Both the position numbers and the translations under genes were made by a program. Shown here in pieces: positions 37,201-47,153 of a stretch of DNA of 64,000 bases. Source of the stretch: Sarcocystis neurona (taxonomy: Eukaryota; Apicomplexa; Conoidasida; Eucoccidiorida; Sarcocystidae); NCBI GenBank assembly GCA_000727475.1, contig KL647312.1, positions 1,302,001 to 1,366,000 of the forward strand. The letters run 5' to 3'. Each line of letters opens with the position of its first letter. The stretch's first letter is position 1. Below the pieces are notes generated by a model, which was given only the letters and a program-made list of their open reading frames with translations, was not told the DNA's origin and searched no databases.

Positions 37201-38138
37201 TACGCCTTCAACGAAGACAAAGAGAGGCAGCCAAAACAGCAAGCTTAGCACTGTTTGTGTGGCGCGGAGAGCCCAAAGACCCGCAGCGCAGACATTAACA
37301 GCAGCGTGACCAGTTTAGAACCGTACAGCCTTTGAATTGCAACGGCGTCAGCAGCGCCCCACACCTGCGTGCTGGCGAGTGTGTGAGGCGTAGTAGCTGC
37401 AGCAAATACAGCAAATGACAGGGCCATACAAACAGTCAGATTTCCTTGTAGACAACGTGCTGCAGGCAGGCTCTGAGAAAGAAGTCTCGTGCTTTCCCTC
37501 GTGAAGACCAGCGTCATTCAGCAGATGCTGCTAATGCTGCGGCTCTCCCGGCTCCTCCTTTCGTGAAGTCTGGGGAATTGCTGCTGCTGTTGGGCGGCGG
37601 CTACGTATGTGTGCCGTGTGCTGCTACGGTGCTGTCATCCCTTTTCTCGCAGCTGTGGCTGCTGCTGTTGCTGCCGCTACGGCAGGGGCTGTCGCTTCGT
37701 CACCGGCTGCTGCGGCGGCTGTCCTTGGCTGTCTGAACGCCGGACCTCCTGATCCTACTGACGCTAGACCCGCTTCTGTGCCGCACTCGTTGAGGCTGCC
37801 GCAATTCCTGCCGCTGCTGCTAGTCGTATAGCGGTTGATGCTGCTGCTAGTAGTACAGCGGCTGGTGCGTTTAGTCCCTTCTTGTTGCTGTCGCCGCTGC
37901 TACTGCTGCTGTGGCTCCCGCTCTTGCTGCTGGTACTGTCGCTGGGGTGACTGTTGCTGCTATAGCTGTTGCTGCTATACCTGTTGCTGCTGTACCTGTT
38001 GCTGCTATTACTTGCTGCCGTCCGCGCGGCTGCTCTGCATCAGGCGTACCTGCTCAGGTCGAACGCGTAGGAAAGAAAAATAACAGGGGAGTCGCAGCCG
38101 CCTGTGCAGCGGGCCACAAAGATCGCAACTAGCTTCAT
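29157..38138 (-). CDS. YKT6: R-SNARE YKT6, prenylated longin SNARE
   Basis: YKT6 is a fusion SNARE of the Golgi, endosome and autophagosome pathways. It cycles between cytosol and membranes through C-terminal lipids. Minus-strand exons are 38138-38050, 37112-37043, 35580-35468, 33821-33677, 32111-32055, 31117-31033 and 29227-29157. Every junction is GT-AG and phase-matched, giving 209 aa. The longin domain starts MKLVAIFVA, followed by DLSSYAFYQRGTVKEA (FSFFQRSS in other YKT6s) and ADEAYPPR (EYPSR motif). DPRAIDQTTVALEKAE leads into the SNARE helix, and the tail is SAKKARSHYACCNVQ. The final CCNVQ (205-209) gives a farnesylatable Cys206 in a CaaX box with Gln last, plus adjacent Cys205 for palmitate. 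The zero layer is odd: LLRNGEDL has Asn where LLERGEKL-type family members have Arg, with Arg one residue earlier. There are 8.3 kb of introns for 0.63 kb of coding sequence. Confidence 0.95.
31231..31265. repeat. (AC)n microsatellite in YKT6 terminal-region intron
   Basis: An AC run interrupted by one AAAC. It lies in the intron between the exons at 31033-31117 and 32055-32111. Confidence 0.9.
32300..33120. repeat. CAG/GCA-rich intronic DNA
   Basis: Clusters of CAG triplets on the plus strand (near 32308-32320, 32430-32445, 32658-32675, 33020-33032 and 33105-33117) lie in the intron between the YKT6 exons at 32111 and 33677. They open long Ser/Gln/Arg ORFs in several frames that are not considered coding. 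Confidence 0.7.
34223..34250. repeat. (GA)n microsatellite
   Basis: A GA run in the YKT6 intron between the exons at 33821 and 35468. A similar imperfect GAGA tract is at about 33504-33542, in the neighbouring intron. Confidence 0.8.
35640..36010. repeat. CAG-rich tract in YKT6 intron 2
   Basis: Irregular AGCAGCA/CAACAG triplets on the plus strand, densest at about 35965-36000. The overlapping plus-strand ORF from 35492 lies partly over YKT6 exon 35468-35580 and is taken as a shadow. Confidence 0.75.
36774..36965. repeat. 64-bp tandem repeat, three copies
   Basis: Copies begin at about 36774, 36838 and 36902 with a constant 64-bp spacing and diverge by roughly 10-20 percent. Each carries a GTGTACGTACAC-like palindrome and a CATGGACGTA-type start. 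The array is in YKT6 intron 2, about 80 bp downstream of exon 2 in the sense of transcription. Because 64 is not a multiple of three, it does not encode a repeating peptide. Confidence 0.85.
37570..38035. repeat. CTG-rich tract with a 15-bp tandem repeat (YKT6 intron 1)
   Basis: The plus strand is dominated by GCTGCTGCTGTT triplets (CAG in the YKT6 sense). At 37951-38010 a 15-bp unit, CTGTTGCTGCTATAC, is repeated four times with one or two changes per copy. The whole lies in intron 1, ending about 40 bp from exon 1 at 38050. Confidence 0.85.
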
Positions 38139-38247
38139 CACGGCAGCTTGACTTTCACCAAGTCGGTGGGTTGCTGCGGCAGCAGGGACGCGAAGCAGCA
38201 GCCGCAAAGAAGCAGCAACAGCCACCCCCTGCCGCAGCAAGGAGCGA
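38139..38247. promoter_or_regulatory. Possible divergent promoter region
   Basis: Only 109 bases separate the YKT6 start codon (minus) from the start of a plus-strand ORF at 38248. If that gene is real, both must share this interval or use promoters within each other's 5' regions. No defined motif was recognised; it is GCA-rich. Confidence 0.3.
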
Positions 38248-39390
38248 ATGAACTCTACGGAGGCGCAGCGCCTTGAAGCTGCAGAAGCAGCATGGGAGAG
38301 AGTCGCAGACGCGGCAACGAAGCGTTCCACAAGCAGCAACAAGGTGCTGCAGAAGCAACAGCTAGCGCAGGGAGACGTCCAGCCGCAAGTGCGGAACCCC
38401 TGCGGCAAGTTTGTCCCCGGGACGCAGGTGCACCACGCGACGAGCTGGCAAGCAGCAGCTGCGGCTGCAGCGGAGCAGCGAGACTTTTTGCTGGAGGAGG
38501 AGGCGACGGTGCCGACCGCAGCAGCATCAGACCCCCTTCGCCGCTTTTTGCAAGGCAGTCCCTGTGTTCTTCATACGCTCTCGTGTAGAGCGCCAGGTGA
38601 TTTTCTCCCCTACCTTGTAAACTCAGAGAAGTACCATTCAACGGCTCTTATTATACGCATACACACATTCGCGCACATATATGTACATATAGGTGTGCTC
38701 GCAAGGTGTGTGTGAAGAATATGTACCCGTAGAGATCTACGTATATGTATGTAAGTGTATACGTGTATGCAGATGCGCAGACCCACGCACACATGTGGCA
38801 GAGGTGCAAATGTAAACCTCGGTATGTCTACAAGTTATAACAAGCGTCTAGACAAGACACAGGCCTCTTTGCAGGCCTTGACGGACGCAGCCGCCCCTCG
38901 CGAAAGTCCTGCGTTGTCACAGGCCTCCAGGCGGATGCATATACATATACACACATAAATGTACACACTTCCTTCCTACTTCTCCGTATATATTTCACGT
39001 GCTGGCAATTACATACATGTGCTAGTGCACATTTGCATACATCTACGTAAGACAGTTGCCAGGGCCAGTACAAATGGCGCGATCTTTCTACCCCGGGACA
39101 CACATCCGTGCGCATGCGCAGAGGAAGATCCAGATGCCAGTCTACTGATGGAAAGTGAGACTGTCGACAGCCCACGCATGCATTGCAACTTGCTGCGCAT
39201 CAAACCTGCAGGAGGGGCCGTCCCGCGCAGGACCCTCTCCTCTGCTGCTACCGTGAAGCAGCAAAGAGGAGCAGCTCTCTCGTGGCAAGCAAGGAAGAGA
39301 AGGACATACCGGCCTGGAGAGGCTCTGCAAAAAGGAGGGCAAACAGGAGTGCAGGACGGCTTTCGAGAGTGCAGCACCTCTTCACGTTGA
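38248..39390 (+). CDS. Candidate two-exon gene divergent from YKT6
   Basis: ATG 38248 opens 349 coding bases ending at a donor (GCGCCAG|GTGATT, exon end 38596). An acceptor at 39119-39121 restores the frame to the stop at 39388-39390. The roughly 206-aa product starts MNSTEAQRLEAAEAAWERV, then NPCGKFVPGTQVHH, an Ala run from a GCA tract and LLEEEATVP. The second exon begins EDPDASLLMESETVDSP and ends basic (ARKRRTYRPGEAL). The composition of this frame is more protein-like than the competing frames, but ORFs also exist on the other strand and no family was recognised. Confidence 0.38.
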
Positions 39391-39477
39391 CGCGTGGTAT
39401 CCCAACGACTATAACGGCCCCTATGCTTCAACTTCACATACGCTTCCTCGTAGACAGGCACTTACATACGTATGTGT

Positions 39478-39516
39478 ATGTGTGTGTGTGTGTGTGTGTT
39501 TATGTGTGTATGTATG
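39478..39516. repeat. (GT)n microsatellite
   Basis: A GT run followed by imperfect TGTATGTATGTACG sequence, which continues as GTACGGACG-type simple DNA to about 39630. Confidence 0.9.
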
Positions 39517-39763
39517 TACGTCCGTGTGCACGTGTGTATGGATGTGCCTATGGACGCACGGATGTATATACGTATGTATGTGTATGCGTGCACGGATGTG
39601 CGTACTATACGTGTACGGACGAACGTACGTATATTCTAGAATTTTAGACTGTCCTGCACTGTGAGTCTACTACTATTATGTATACTACTGCTGCGTGGTC
39701 GGCGCATGTCTACTCTGAGCCATATTTGTAGAAATAGAGACGCACACACATTCATTTGAAGAT

Positions 39764-40198
39764 TTATACAGAGAGATAGACAGGCGTTTGCTTGCATACA
39801 TATGGAGTCTGCAGGAGTACTGCTGCTGCGTTAGACGAAGAGGAAAACAACAACAGGTCTGCTAGTGTTTCGCTCTGCCTTCCTGCGCAGAGTTGCTCCC
39901 CCGGAACGACGGGAGCGTCCTCCTTCTTCGATTTCTTCCTCTGCCTTCTCGACGGACGAATACTTTCCGGTGCTGCTGCTCCGGGAGGAAATGGGAAGTC
40001 AGCGTCCCACCCAGCTGCTGCTGCATTCACGGGGGGGGTTGGAGTTGCTGCCCGTGGCGGCACTGTCGCTTGCACCGCTGCTGCTGCTGCCCCTGGCACT
40101 GCTGCTGCTCGTGTTGCTGCGGCTGCTGCCGGCGTCCTTCCTGCTGCTGCTGCCGCTGCGCTTGAAAGACGCAGCTGAAAGAGTGGGCGCGACGGCAT
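39764..40198 (-). CDS. Low-complexity Ala-rich ORF, doubtful
   Basis: A 144-codon ATG frame with an Ala-rich first half from GCA/GCT triplets. A more ordinary stretch follows (ESIRPSRRQRKKSKKEDAP, then LCAGRQSETLADLLLF), and the frame ends in simple-repeat-derived sequence. The basic KKSKK segment resembles a nuclear or nucleolar signal. Ser/Leu-rich frames overlap on both strands, so coding status is weakly supported. No family was recognised. Confidence 0.25.
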   Translation of the reverse strand: MPSRPLFQLRLSSAAAAAAGRTPAAAAATRAAAVPGAAAAAVQATVPPRAATPTPPVNAAAAGWDADFPFPPGAAAPESIRPSRRQRKKSKKEDAPVVPGEQLCAGRQSETLADLLLFSSSSNAAAVLLQTPYVCKQTPVYLSV

Positions 40199-43100
40199 GC
40201 CGACAGAAGGAAAGAAATCTACAGATCAGGGATCGCTTCTCTCGCACGATGCTCCGGTGACACCTCCGCCCCTGTTTTGTAAGTCGGGTACGCATCAAGT
40301 CAGTCGCTTGTCGAGAGAACCGCAGGAAAGAAGTGCGCGTCGATGTGGTGTTCTGCACGACGCTTCATCGTTCCAAAAAGGTGTTAAAACTCTCTCCAGT
40401 CCAGCTGCGGCTATTTTGTAACGAAGAGGAGTACGAGGAACATATTTGTCAAGCAAAAAAAGGAAGGTTTTAGTGAAAAAGAAGTTCTTTGCTTTATCGC
40501 CGCCGTAGCTACGGTCCGACAGGTGTAGCAGTACTTGCACCTGATTCAGCAGTACAGACTTTGGATTAAGTGGCAGTGTACGCGTAGTAAGACACAACAA
40601 GATGGTTTTGCGTCGTCAAAAGCGTCTTGTTATGTAAGACCGTACACATCTCTGTGCCAGCTATACGTAATGTAATACCTTATGTGGATTGTAGATAGTA
40701 TCACTTTTGTGGCACTCGTGAAGTGAAGATTTCATGCACTGTTCTGAATTTTCTTCCAGGTGAGCACAGCTGTACCATCACTAGACGAAAGAATGACAGT
40801 GCTCGGTAGAGCCTGCAATGTTTTAAGACAGAGAGTTGAACGACGAAGGAATGTTGTGTAGTCCTCTCTGGCAGTACCAAAATGACACACGCGGAAGTCC
40901 AGACCGGCAAGAGGGGCTCAACTGAGATATCACTGACATGTTGCGCATGGATCTACGAGAGCAACGGTGGTTCTTGAAAAGTCGGTAAAAGAATCTGAAG
41001 CATATATAAGAATCCAGCCCTACATGTTAATGTACAAGAAAAGCCTGCCACCGTTTTCTGACGCACGATGCAGCCGCGGTCCTGCAGAGCGGCGCACCCT
41101 TGTGGAGACGAGAGGCATGCAGGAGAGAATTTTGAGAATTAGAAAATCGCAGGATGTGCAGAGAAATCGTGGAAGAGCGACGAAGAGTCAATGAAGGACC
41201 GACCGTGCCACCCGTCGCCCTCCGTCGAAAAACGCGTCAAACCGTACACGCAACGCATGCAGCGCACTTGGCGCGTGTGCCCGTCTATCGATCAGCGAGC
41301 CGTACCGGGCGACAGCGGCAAAACTCTCCCAGTTGTGTTTGTTTGTGTGAGTTCCCGCTACTTCAGTTACTGTAGCTGCTTGCTGATGGTAGTTAGTACA
41401 GGTGCTGCTGCTACCACACGTTCTTTCGCCGCTGTTGCGGGTCGTGCTACTGGCGTCGTGCTGGTGCGGCGGCCGGTTCTCTCCTTCGTGCAGGTGCTGC
41501 TCTTGCTGCTCCTAGCGGATATTCCTCCAGTCTCTCCTCCTGTGTACACACACATATATACGTGTAATATCTGTATGGACACGCATGTGTTTACCAATTG
41601 CCTCTTTTCGTGCTGCTGCTGCTGTCTTACCGCTCCTGCCGGTGCGTCTGTAGCCTTCCTAACCCCCTCTCCGCGCCCGCGCATGTAGCAGCGCAGTGAG
41701 CAAGTGCGGATGCATGTGGCTCTTCTGCATCGCCCTCTCCAGGGCTTTTTGTCCAGAGTAGTCGGTAAGTGGGGGGAAGTTCTTCTGTCTCGCACACGCA
41801 CAAGTGTGGTTTTTTCCGCGTGCGGTGACTTGCTGGACGGTGTTGCCCCTGCGTCCCCTTCGCACTCTGATAGCTATGCCGGTGCGCAACGCTACGCCTA
41901 CAGTAACCGCAGCAGCAGCAGGAGACAGCAGGGGGCCACCGCCACCAAGAGGGCTTTCTCCTCGTGCTCACCCCGTCATTCCTCAACCTGTCATAAAAAA
42001 GAGCACCAGAAGAGGAGATAGATGCGCAACAACAGCATCAGCAGCAAGAACAGCGACGAGGCATGGGTCGCCGGTGCAGCCCCCGCGGCGACGCGACAGA
42101 AAGAAGAGTGCTTCCGCGGCAAAAGCAGCTGCAGAAGCAAATGATGCGGATGTCTCGCGGAGGCGATGCCTGTACTCCACAAAACAGCTGCGTAGGAGCA
42201 GCAGCAGCACCAGCATGAGAGGAGAGTGGAAGCGCCACGTGGGTTCACTCCACGGTACACTTTGCAGTAGCACCGGGAAGAAGCCTCATAGCCGCAGCAG
42301 CAGCAGCAGGCGCAGCAACTGCAGGAGGCTAGCGTATGGTGATGCAAGTGTCTAGAAGCAGCGGCAGGAAGTAGAGATAATTGCTAGCAGCTCAACGAGG
42401 CAACAGCGGAGGACGGCAAGGTGTCCTCGCGACTCCTCCGAGGGTAGGAGCAAAGGCTTACCTTGGTACACGCTTCCCCGCCCGTCACAGCGACAAAGAA
42501 GACGAGGACAACGGAGAATTCAGTGGTAAAACAGCAACAGGAGATATACAGCAGCAAGGGCAATGGAATTCCTCTAGAAGCTCGAAACAGAAACTTCCGC
42601 AGCAGAACACATGCGCACGTGAAACTTGTGCACACCAGCAGCAGCAACAGCACGAGATCCCCAAATTGACTGCGTCTTTCGCCGAGAATAGCGGCAGAAG
42701 CAGAATCACCGGCGAACTTCGTCTACGAGGTACCAACAGGAGCGGAAGAAGAAGTGCTTTTCCAGCTGCGTACATGGGGAGCAGCAGCAGCAGCAGCGTG
42801 TATGCACTGGATCACCATCTCGAGTAGAAAGCTCACTATTTTGACCGCAGCAGCGCACCGCAGACCTCGCGAGGACCCAGGTACAACAGAAGCAAAGTCT
42901 ACCGCCGGCGGGCGACGCAACAAACAGAAGGAAGCTGACCTCCTCTCGGCCCCGCAGCACAACAGGAAGAAGCGAGGAATTTCTTCTCGGCTGCGTTAGC
43001 AACAGCAGTGGCGCCGGCATATCCTCTTTATTTTCTCCTCGGAGGACCAGCGAAAGGACTTCTGCGGTGACACACATACACTCGAAGCACCAGCAGCAGC

Positions 43101-44644
43101 TGCAGCAGGGAAGGTCCAGACGCAGACGGCAGGCTCCTTCTAAGTAGCAGTACGGATTTTCATTTTTTCGTGTGGCTGGTGGACGCACGAGCAACAGCTA
43201 GGTGGAGGGTCGAACGACTTGCAGCAACAAGCGTGTCAATTGGCGAAGACGCTTTGCCAACTAGTAGAAGCAAAGAAGTGAGGCCGCCGGGAGCAACAGC
43301 AGCAGAATGCGCGTAGCACCCGCAGCAGCAGCAGGAGACACTGCGTTGCAGCAGGAGCGGCGCTTGGCTGAAAAACAGCAGCCGCGCGGTCTGCGGAGCA
43401 GAACCCCCCTTCTCACCGCGCTGTCGACCTGTGCAGCGAGCCAGCAGTTAAAGAAGCTCTGTGACTGCAGCAGAAACTGAATGTAGCTCTTCCACCCCCG
43501 CCAGCAGCAGCGGTGATCCTTCCATTAGCAGCAGAAGCTGACATACATGCGCCGGCAGAAGCAGGAGCACTCGCGGCAGCCGCAGAGGCACCCGCACTAC
43601 CAGCAACCGCAGCAGCATACGCACTTTCTCGAGGAGCAACGGCAGCAGCAGCAGAACCAGGTCTGTTCCTGTCAGGCGGTAGTGACCGCAGCAGGTCCAG
43701 TTCGATCGGCGGCGGCGTCCCTCCTCTTTTCGAGCGTTCTTTCGCCCCACAGCAGCAGCAGCATCGGCGTGGTTTTTTTCTGCAGCAACAGCGGCCGTCG
43801 CAGGGAAGCGTGTGGGGGGTTGCTGCGCAGCAGACAGGAGCGTGAAAGAATACGTCGTGGAGAATAGTAAAAGACCGAGACTACAAATAGAAGAAACGCG
43901 TCAGCTGCCCTTCCGCTGGAAAGTATCCTCCCTGCGTCCCACAAACAGGACGGCAGGTGCACCTCTCTGAACACCCCGTCCAAACACGAAGAACGGAGAC
44001 GCTTTTCTTTTCCCGTACGAGAGAGGCCACTTGCTGAAAAAGACAAACGCACGTATATATGTGTAGACGCACCCGCCTGAAGAGTTTGCTCGCTGCTGGA
44101 CAACTGTGCGCGGGGGTGCGGACGCGTGTAAGAGGAAGGACGTGAGAAGAAGAGAGCGCGTCTCCTAGGTGTTGCGAGGAATTCGCTGGTGTATCTATGT
44201 GAATACGAGCAGCTCTGGCGACGCTGGCTGAACCGCTGAGGAGAAGAAGACAGCAGAAATTCTCGGCGTGGATGCGGCGCGCCTGTGGAGAGCCACACAT
44301 GCGTGTGAGGGAGGAGCGATGAGAAGCTCCCCGCGCCGGGGCAGAGAGCCTCCTCCTCTGTTGGCCTGACGGAGAACAGCAAAAACACGAGTTTCTCTCT
44401 TCTTTCTGTGGCCCTTTTTTTGGGGATATCTCTTCCGAAAGAGACTCACGTGTGTATACTTGAGGCACACACTACGCGAGAGTCTCTGTGTATATATTTG
44501 TTTGTGCGACTGTGAAAAGGCTCGACGTGAACTGCACAAAGAGACACAGAGACAGAGAGAACAGGGGACTTTTCGCTACTTGTGTTTATAGAGTCTTGAG
44601 TGGGAGTCACGTGTGAAGATTTGCCAACTGCCCTTCCAGGAGAA
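40199..44644. other. CAG-rich region without a confident gene
   Basis: Triplet tracts (for example 41912-41930, 42040-42060, 42198-42215, 42293-42320, 42640-42652, 42780-42797, 43305-43335 and 43742-43765) alternate with ordinary sequence. Several ORFs of 100-240 codons overlap in different frames on both strands, such as 43672-44388 minus and 42381-42827 plus. None has recognisable domains and no exon chain could be justified. A non-repetitive pocket at 40260-41200 also lacks a recognisable gene. Confidence 0.5.
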
Positions 44645-45523
44645 ATGCATGAAGGAGGCCACGGGGCCGCAGGAGTGTCTCACTCTTCTTGCCCTCGCTG
44701 CCCCCCTTCGCCCCCCAGTTTCCTCTCCCCGACGTGTGTGTCGGTCCCGCCGGAGTCGCGTGCTGCTTCGCCGTCTTTGCTTTTCTCCTCGCCGTCTTCC
44801 TCTTCTTCGTCTTTTCCTTCCCCGTCTGCCTCTCCTCCTTTTTCCCGCCCTGTCGCCGCTTCTGCGTGTGCTTCTTCAAGCAGTCTCATCTTTGGCCCCG
44901 GCGTGCCGGTGCTGCTGGAAGAGGTGGACGCGATCGTCCAGCAGCAACACGACAGCAGCAGCGGCAACGGCAGCAGGAGGGAGAGCAAGGGCAGCAGCTC
45001 CACGTTCAAGCACAGCTCCTGGAGCAGCAGCAGCGCCACCACCACCACCGCGGCGAGGAGCAGCAGCAGCAACCCCACAGCGACCAGCAGCAGGACTTCC
45101 AGCTGCGCCAGCAGGATTTCCAGCAGCAGCAGCAGTAGGACGCCAACTCGCGCGTTTCCTCTCTCCTCGTTGTCCTCCTCCGCGTTCTCCCCCTCTTCAT
45201 TCTCCCCGTCCAGCAGCAGCAGCTGCTGCTGCCAGCCTCCTGCAGGCGCGTCCGCAGCCAGCGGGAGCAACAGCGGGAGCAGCACAAGCAGCAGCCCGTG
45301 GAGCACTAGCAAGGATGAACGTAGCAACAGCTGTGCCCGATGGACCTCGCTTCCTCCCCCAAGGCTTGCGGCTTCTTTTTCTGTTCGCGTATGTGGTCAC
45401 GCGCATGCGTTTCTAGAGTCCGTAGACTGCTTCCTGCTGCGAGGGACCTTCGATGCGGGCGCCGCCCTCCTTGTTGATGTCAGGTACTTCCTGTTCTCAT
45501 TTCTCGGGACGTTCGCTCTCTAA
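44645..45523 (+). CDS. Ser-rich hypothetical protein, probably first exon
   Basis: ATG 44645 opens 292 codons to a stop at 45521-45523, though a donor at 45487-45492 (GATGTCAG|GTACTT) suggests splicing before it. The peptide begins MHEGGHGAAGVSHSSC, then is Ser/Pro-rich from TCC/TCT codons. At about residues 80-105 it has an ordinary segment, FGPGVPVLLEEVDAIVQQQ, followed by Ser/Thr runs from AGCAGC. It ends with a second conserved-looking segment, ESVDCFLLRGTFDAGAALLV. The two non-repetitive segments in the same frame favour this frame over the Ala/Arg-rich frame beside it. A downstream exon may start at 45586 or 45791; neither join is established. No family was recognised. Confidence 0.45.
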   Translation: MHEGGHGAAGVSHSSCPRCPPSPPSFLSPTCVSVPPESRAASPSLLFSSPSSSSSSFPSPSASPPFSRPVAASACASSSSLIFGPGVPVLLEEVDAIVQQQHDSSSGNGSRRESKGSSSTFKHSSWSSSSATTTTAARSSSSNPTATSSRTSSCASRISSSSSSRTPTRAFPLSSLSSSAFSPSSFSPSSSSSCCCQPPAGASAASGSNSGSSTSSSPWSTSKDERSNSCARWTSLPPPRLAASFSVRVCGHAHAFLESVDCFLLRGTFDAGAALLVDVRYFLFSFLGTFAL

Positions 45524-46089
45524 CGGGCACGGTCGGCGCTAGCACATTACGCGTACATAAAACAAAAACTCGGTCGTCGTGTGTAGGCTCTTTTCCACCT
45601 CTGTAGCTGCTCTATCGATGGCAGAGAAACATACACACATGTATGTACCTGGGTCCCAGTGGTGTAACGCCTACGTATATGTGTGTACATGTGGAGTTGG
45701 CCACCCGCGCCCAGTTATTTCTGTTAGCCCATGTGTACATATATATATGTATATATATGTACTATATGCGTGAGGGCAGTTTGCTTCCAGGTCGACTCTC
45801 TGTGCTCGATGGACCCGGGGAGTCTTGCAGCTGGAAAAGTGACATGTGTAGCTACGCTTGAGACACTCGCAGTGTCTCGGCCATCAGGGATGAAAATCAA
45901 GTGGAATCTTCGGGAGGGGAATTTGCTTCAGTGAGCCGGCGACCCGCGTGGCTGAAGAGCCTGCGCCACGGGCGGCGGGGGGGAGGAAGGACCGCCACCG
46001 CTCTTGTTTGCGCCTCTCCTGCAACGACACGTAGACTGCAGTTGTTGGGAGAGGAAAGGGATGCGCGCAGAAAGAGTAGGACTTTATTC
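45524..46089. other. Possible intron and exon of the Ser-rich gene
   Basis: Contains a TATATATGTA cluster at about 45736-45765 and an exon-like frame at 45791-45934 after TTTGCTTCCAG. That frame reads SLCSMDPGSLAAGKVTC and MKIKWNLREGNLLQ to a TGA. Phase with the upstream donor does not match cleanly, so the link is unproven. Confidence 0.3.
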
Positions 46090-46960
46090 GAAAAGTAGTG
46101 GGACGAGGACGAGTAGTGAGGACGGCGTTGAACTGCGAGGAGTTCCAGCTTTAGAAGTACGACTGGTAGTCGCAGTTCTCCTTTGGGTGTTCGTCGTATT
46201 AGTCATAGTAAGAGTACTCCCACCAGCTCGACTCATAGTATTAGTAGAGGGCGTCCTCGTGCAGTAACAATAGGAGAAGGAATGGTGGTGCTGGGAGTAA
46301 TGTGCAGAGGAGCTGTTTAGTAACGGTGGTTCGAAGTAGTGGTATTCGTGGTACTGTGTAGGCCTATTAGAATGATATTTTGCAGGACTTGCTGTAGCAG
46401 TGCAAGTCCTCGTTTCGACTGAGTCGTTCCAGGAGGAGCACTCACAGGATAGGTCTTCCAGGTGGTATTCGTAGGAGAAGTGCCAGTTGTCACCGTTGTA
46501 GTAAGAATAATGCTAGGGGTGGTCGTTGTAGGAGTGGTGCGGTATAGTCATCTCAATAGAACAGTCACAGACGTAACCCTGGCGTGAATACTACCACGCG
46601 TCGAGGCAGTAGAGGTCGTACGAATAGGAATGGTGCCGGGAGACATACTACCATAGAAGTGCCACCAGCAACAACATTGATAGGAGTAGTCCTCTTAGCA
46701 GTATTCGTAGGAGTTGTACTTGTAGGGGTAGTAGCCGTCATTTTTGCAGTCCTCGTACGAATACTCGTGGTAATAGGAGTCATAATAGTAGTGGTAGTTA
46801 TACTGGGACTCGTAGGGCGAGGAGGAGGAGGAGGATTACTTGTATCAGCTGTAGGAACAGAAGTACCAGTAGTAAGCGCCGTGCCGGTAATTGTCTTCCT
46901 CTCTGCAGTGTGGAAAGCAGCAAGGTTGCCTTGACAGTATGCTCATCTGCTGGTGATGCT
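46090..46960. repeat. Degenerate GTA/TAG triplet tract
   Basis: About 0.85 kb in which GTA, GTN and ATA triplets recur with heavy decay. It contains no CAG, unlike the repeats on either side. One plus frame (46584-46934) becomes very Val/Ile/Leu-rich, and the opposite frame is Thr-rich. Both reflect the triplet composition, so neither is called as a gene. Confidence 0.7.
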
Positions 46961-47153
46961 AGTGGCAGTATTAGCAGTAATCATTTTGCCGGTAGCTGGT
47001 CTGTACGGAAAACAGTAAGGGGGCGTGTCCGTATGCTTGTCTACTGCCGGTGTTCACGCTGTGTGGGTGTGATTAAGCTCCTGACACAGGCGGTGGCCGT
47101 ATATGTGTCTCCGAAGATACACAGAAAAATAATAAGCAGACGGGCGTACACGT

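Noticed and set aside
44680..45327. A Leu-rich minus-strand ORF of 215 codons with Leu runs.
   Set aside because: The reverse complement of AGC/GCA triplets gives CTG Leu codons; no start context or motifs.
44613..45416. An Ala/Arg/Pro-rich frame overlapping the Ser-rich ORF.
   Set aside because: It is the shifted reading of the same CAG/TCC triplets and lacks the two non-repetitive segments found in the chosen frame.
46565..46934. A Val/Ile-rich plus frame and a Thr-rich minus frame that resemble membrane and mucin-like proteins.
   Set aside because: Both follow directly from the decayed GTA triplet tract; no independent coding evidence.
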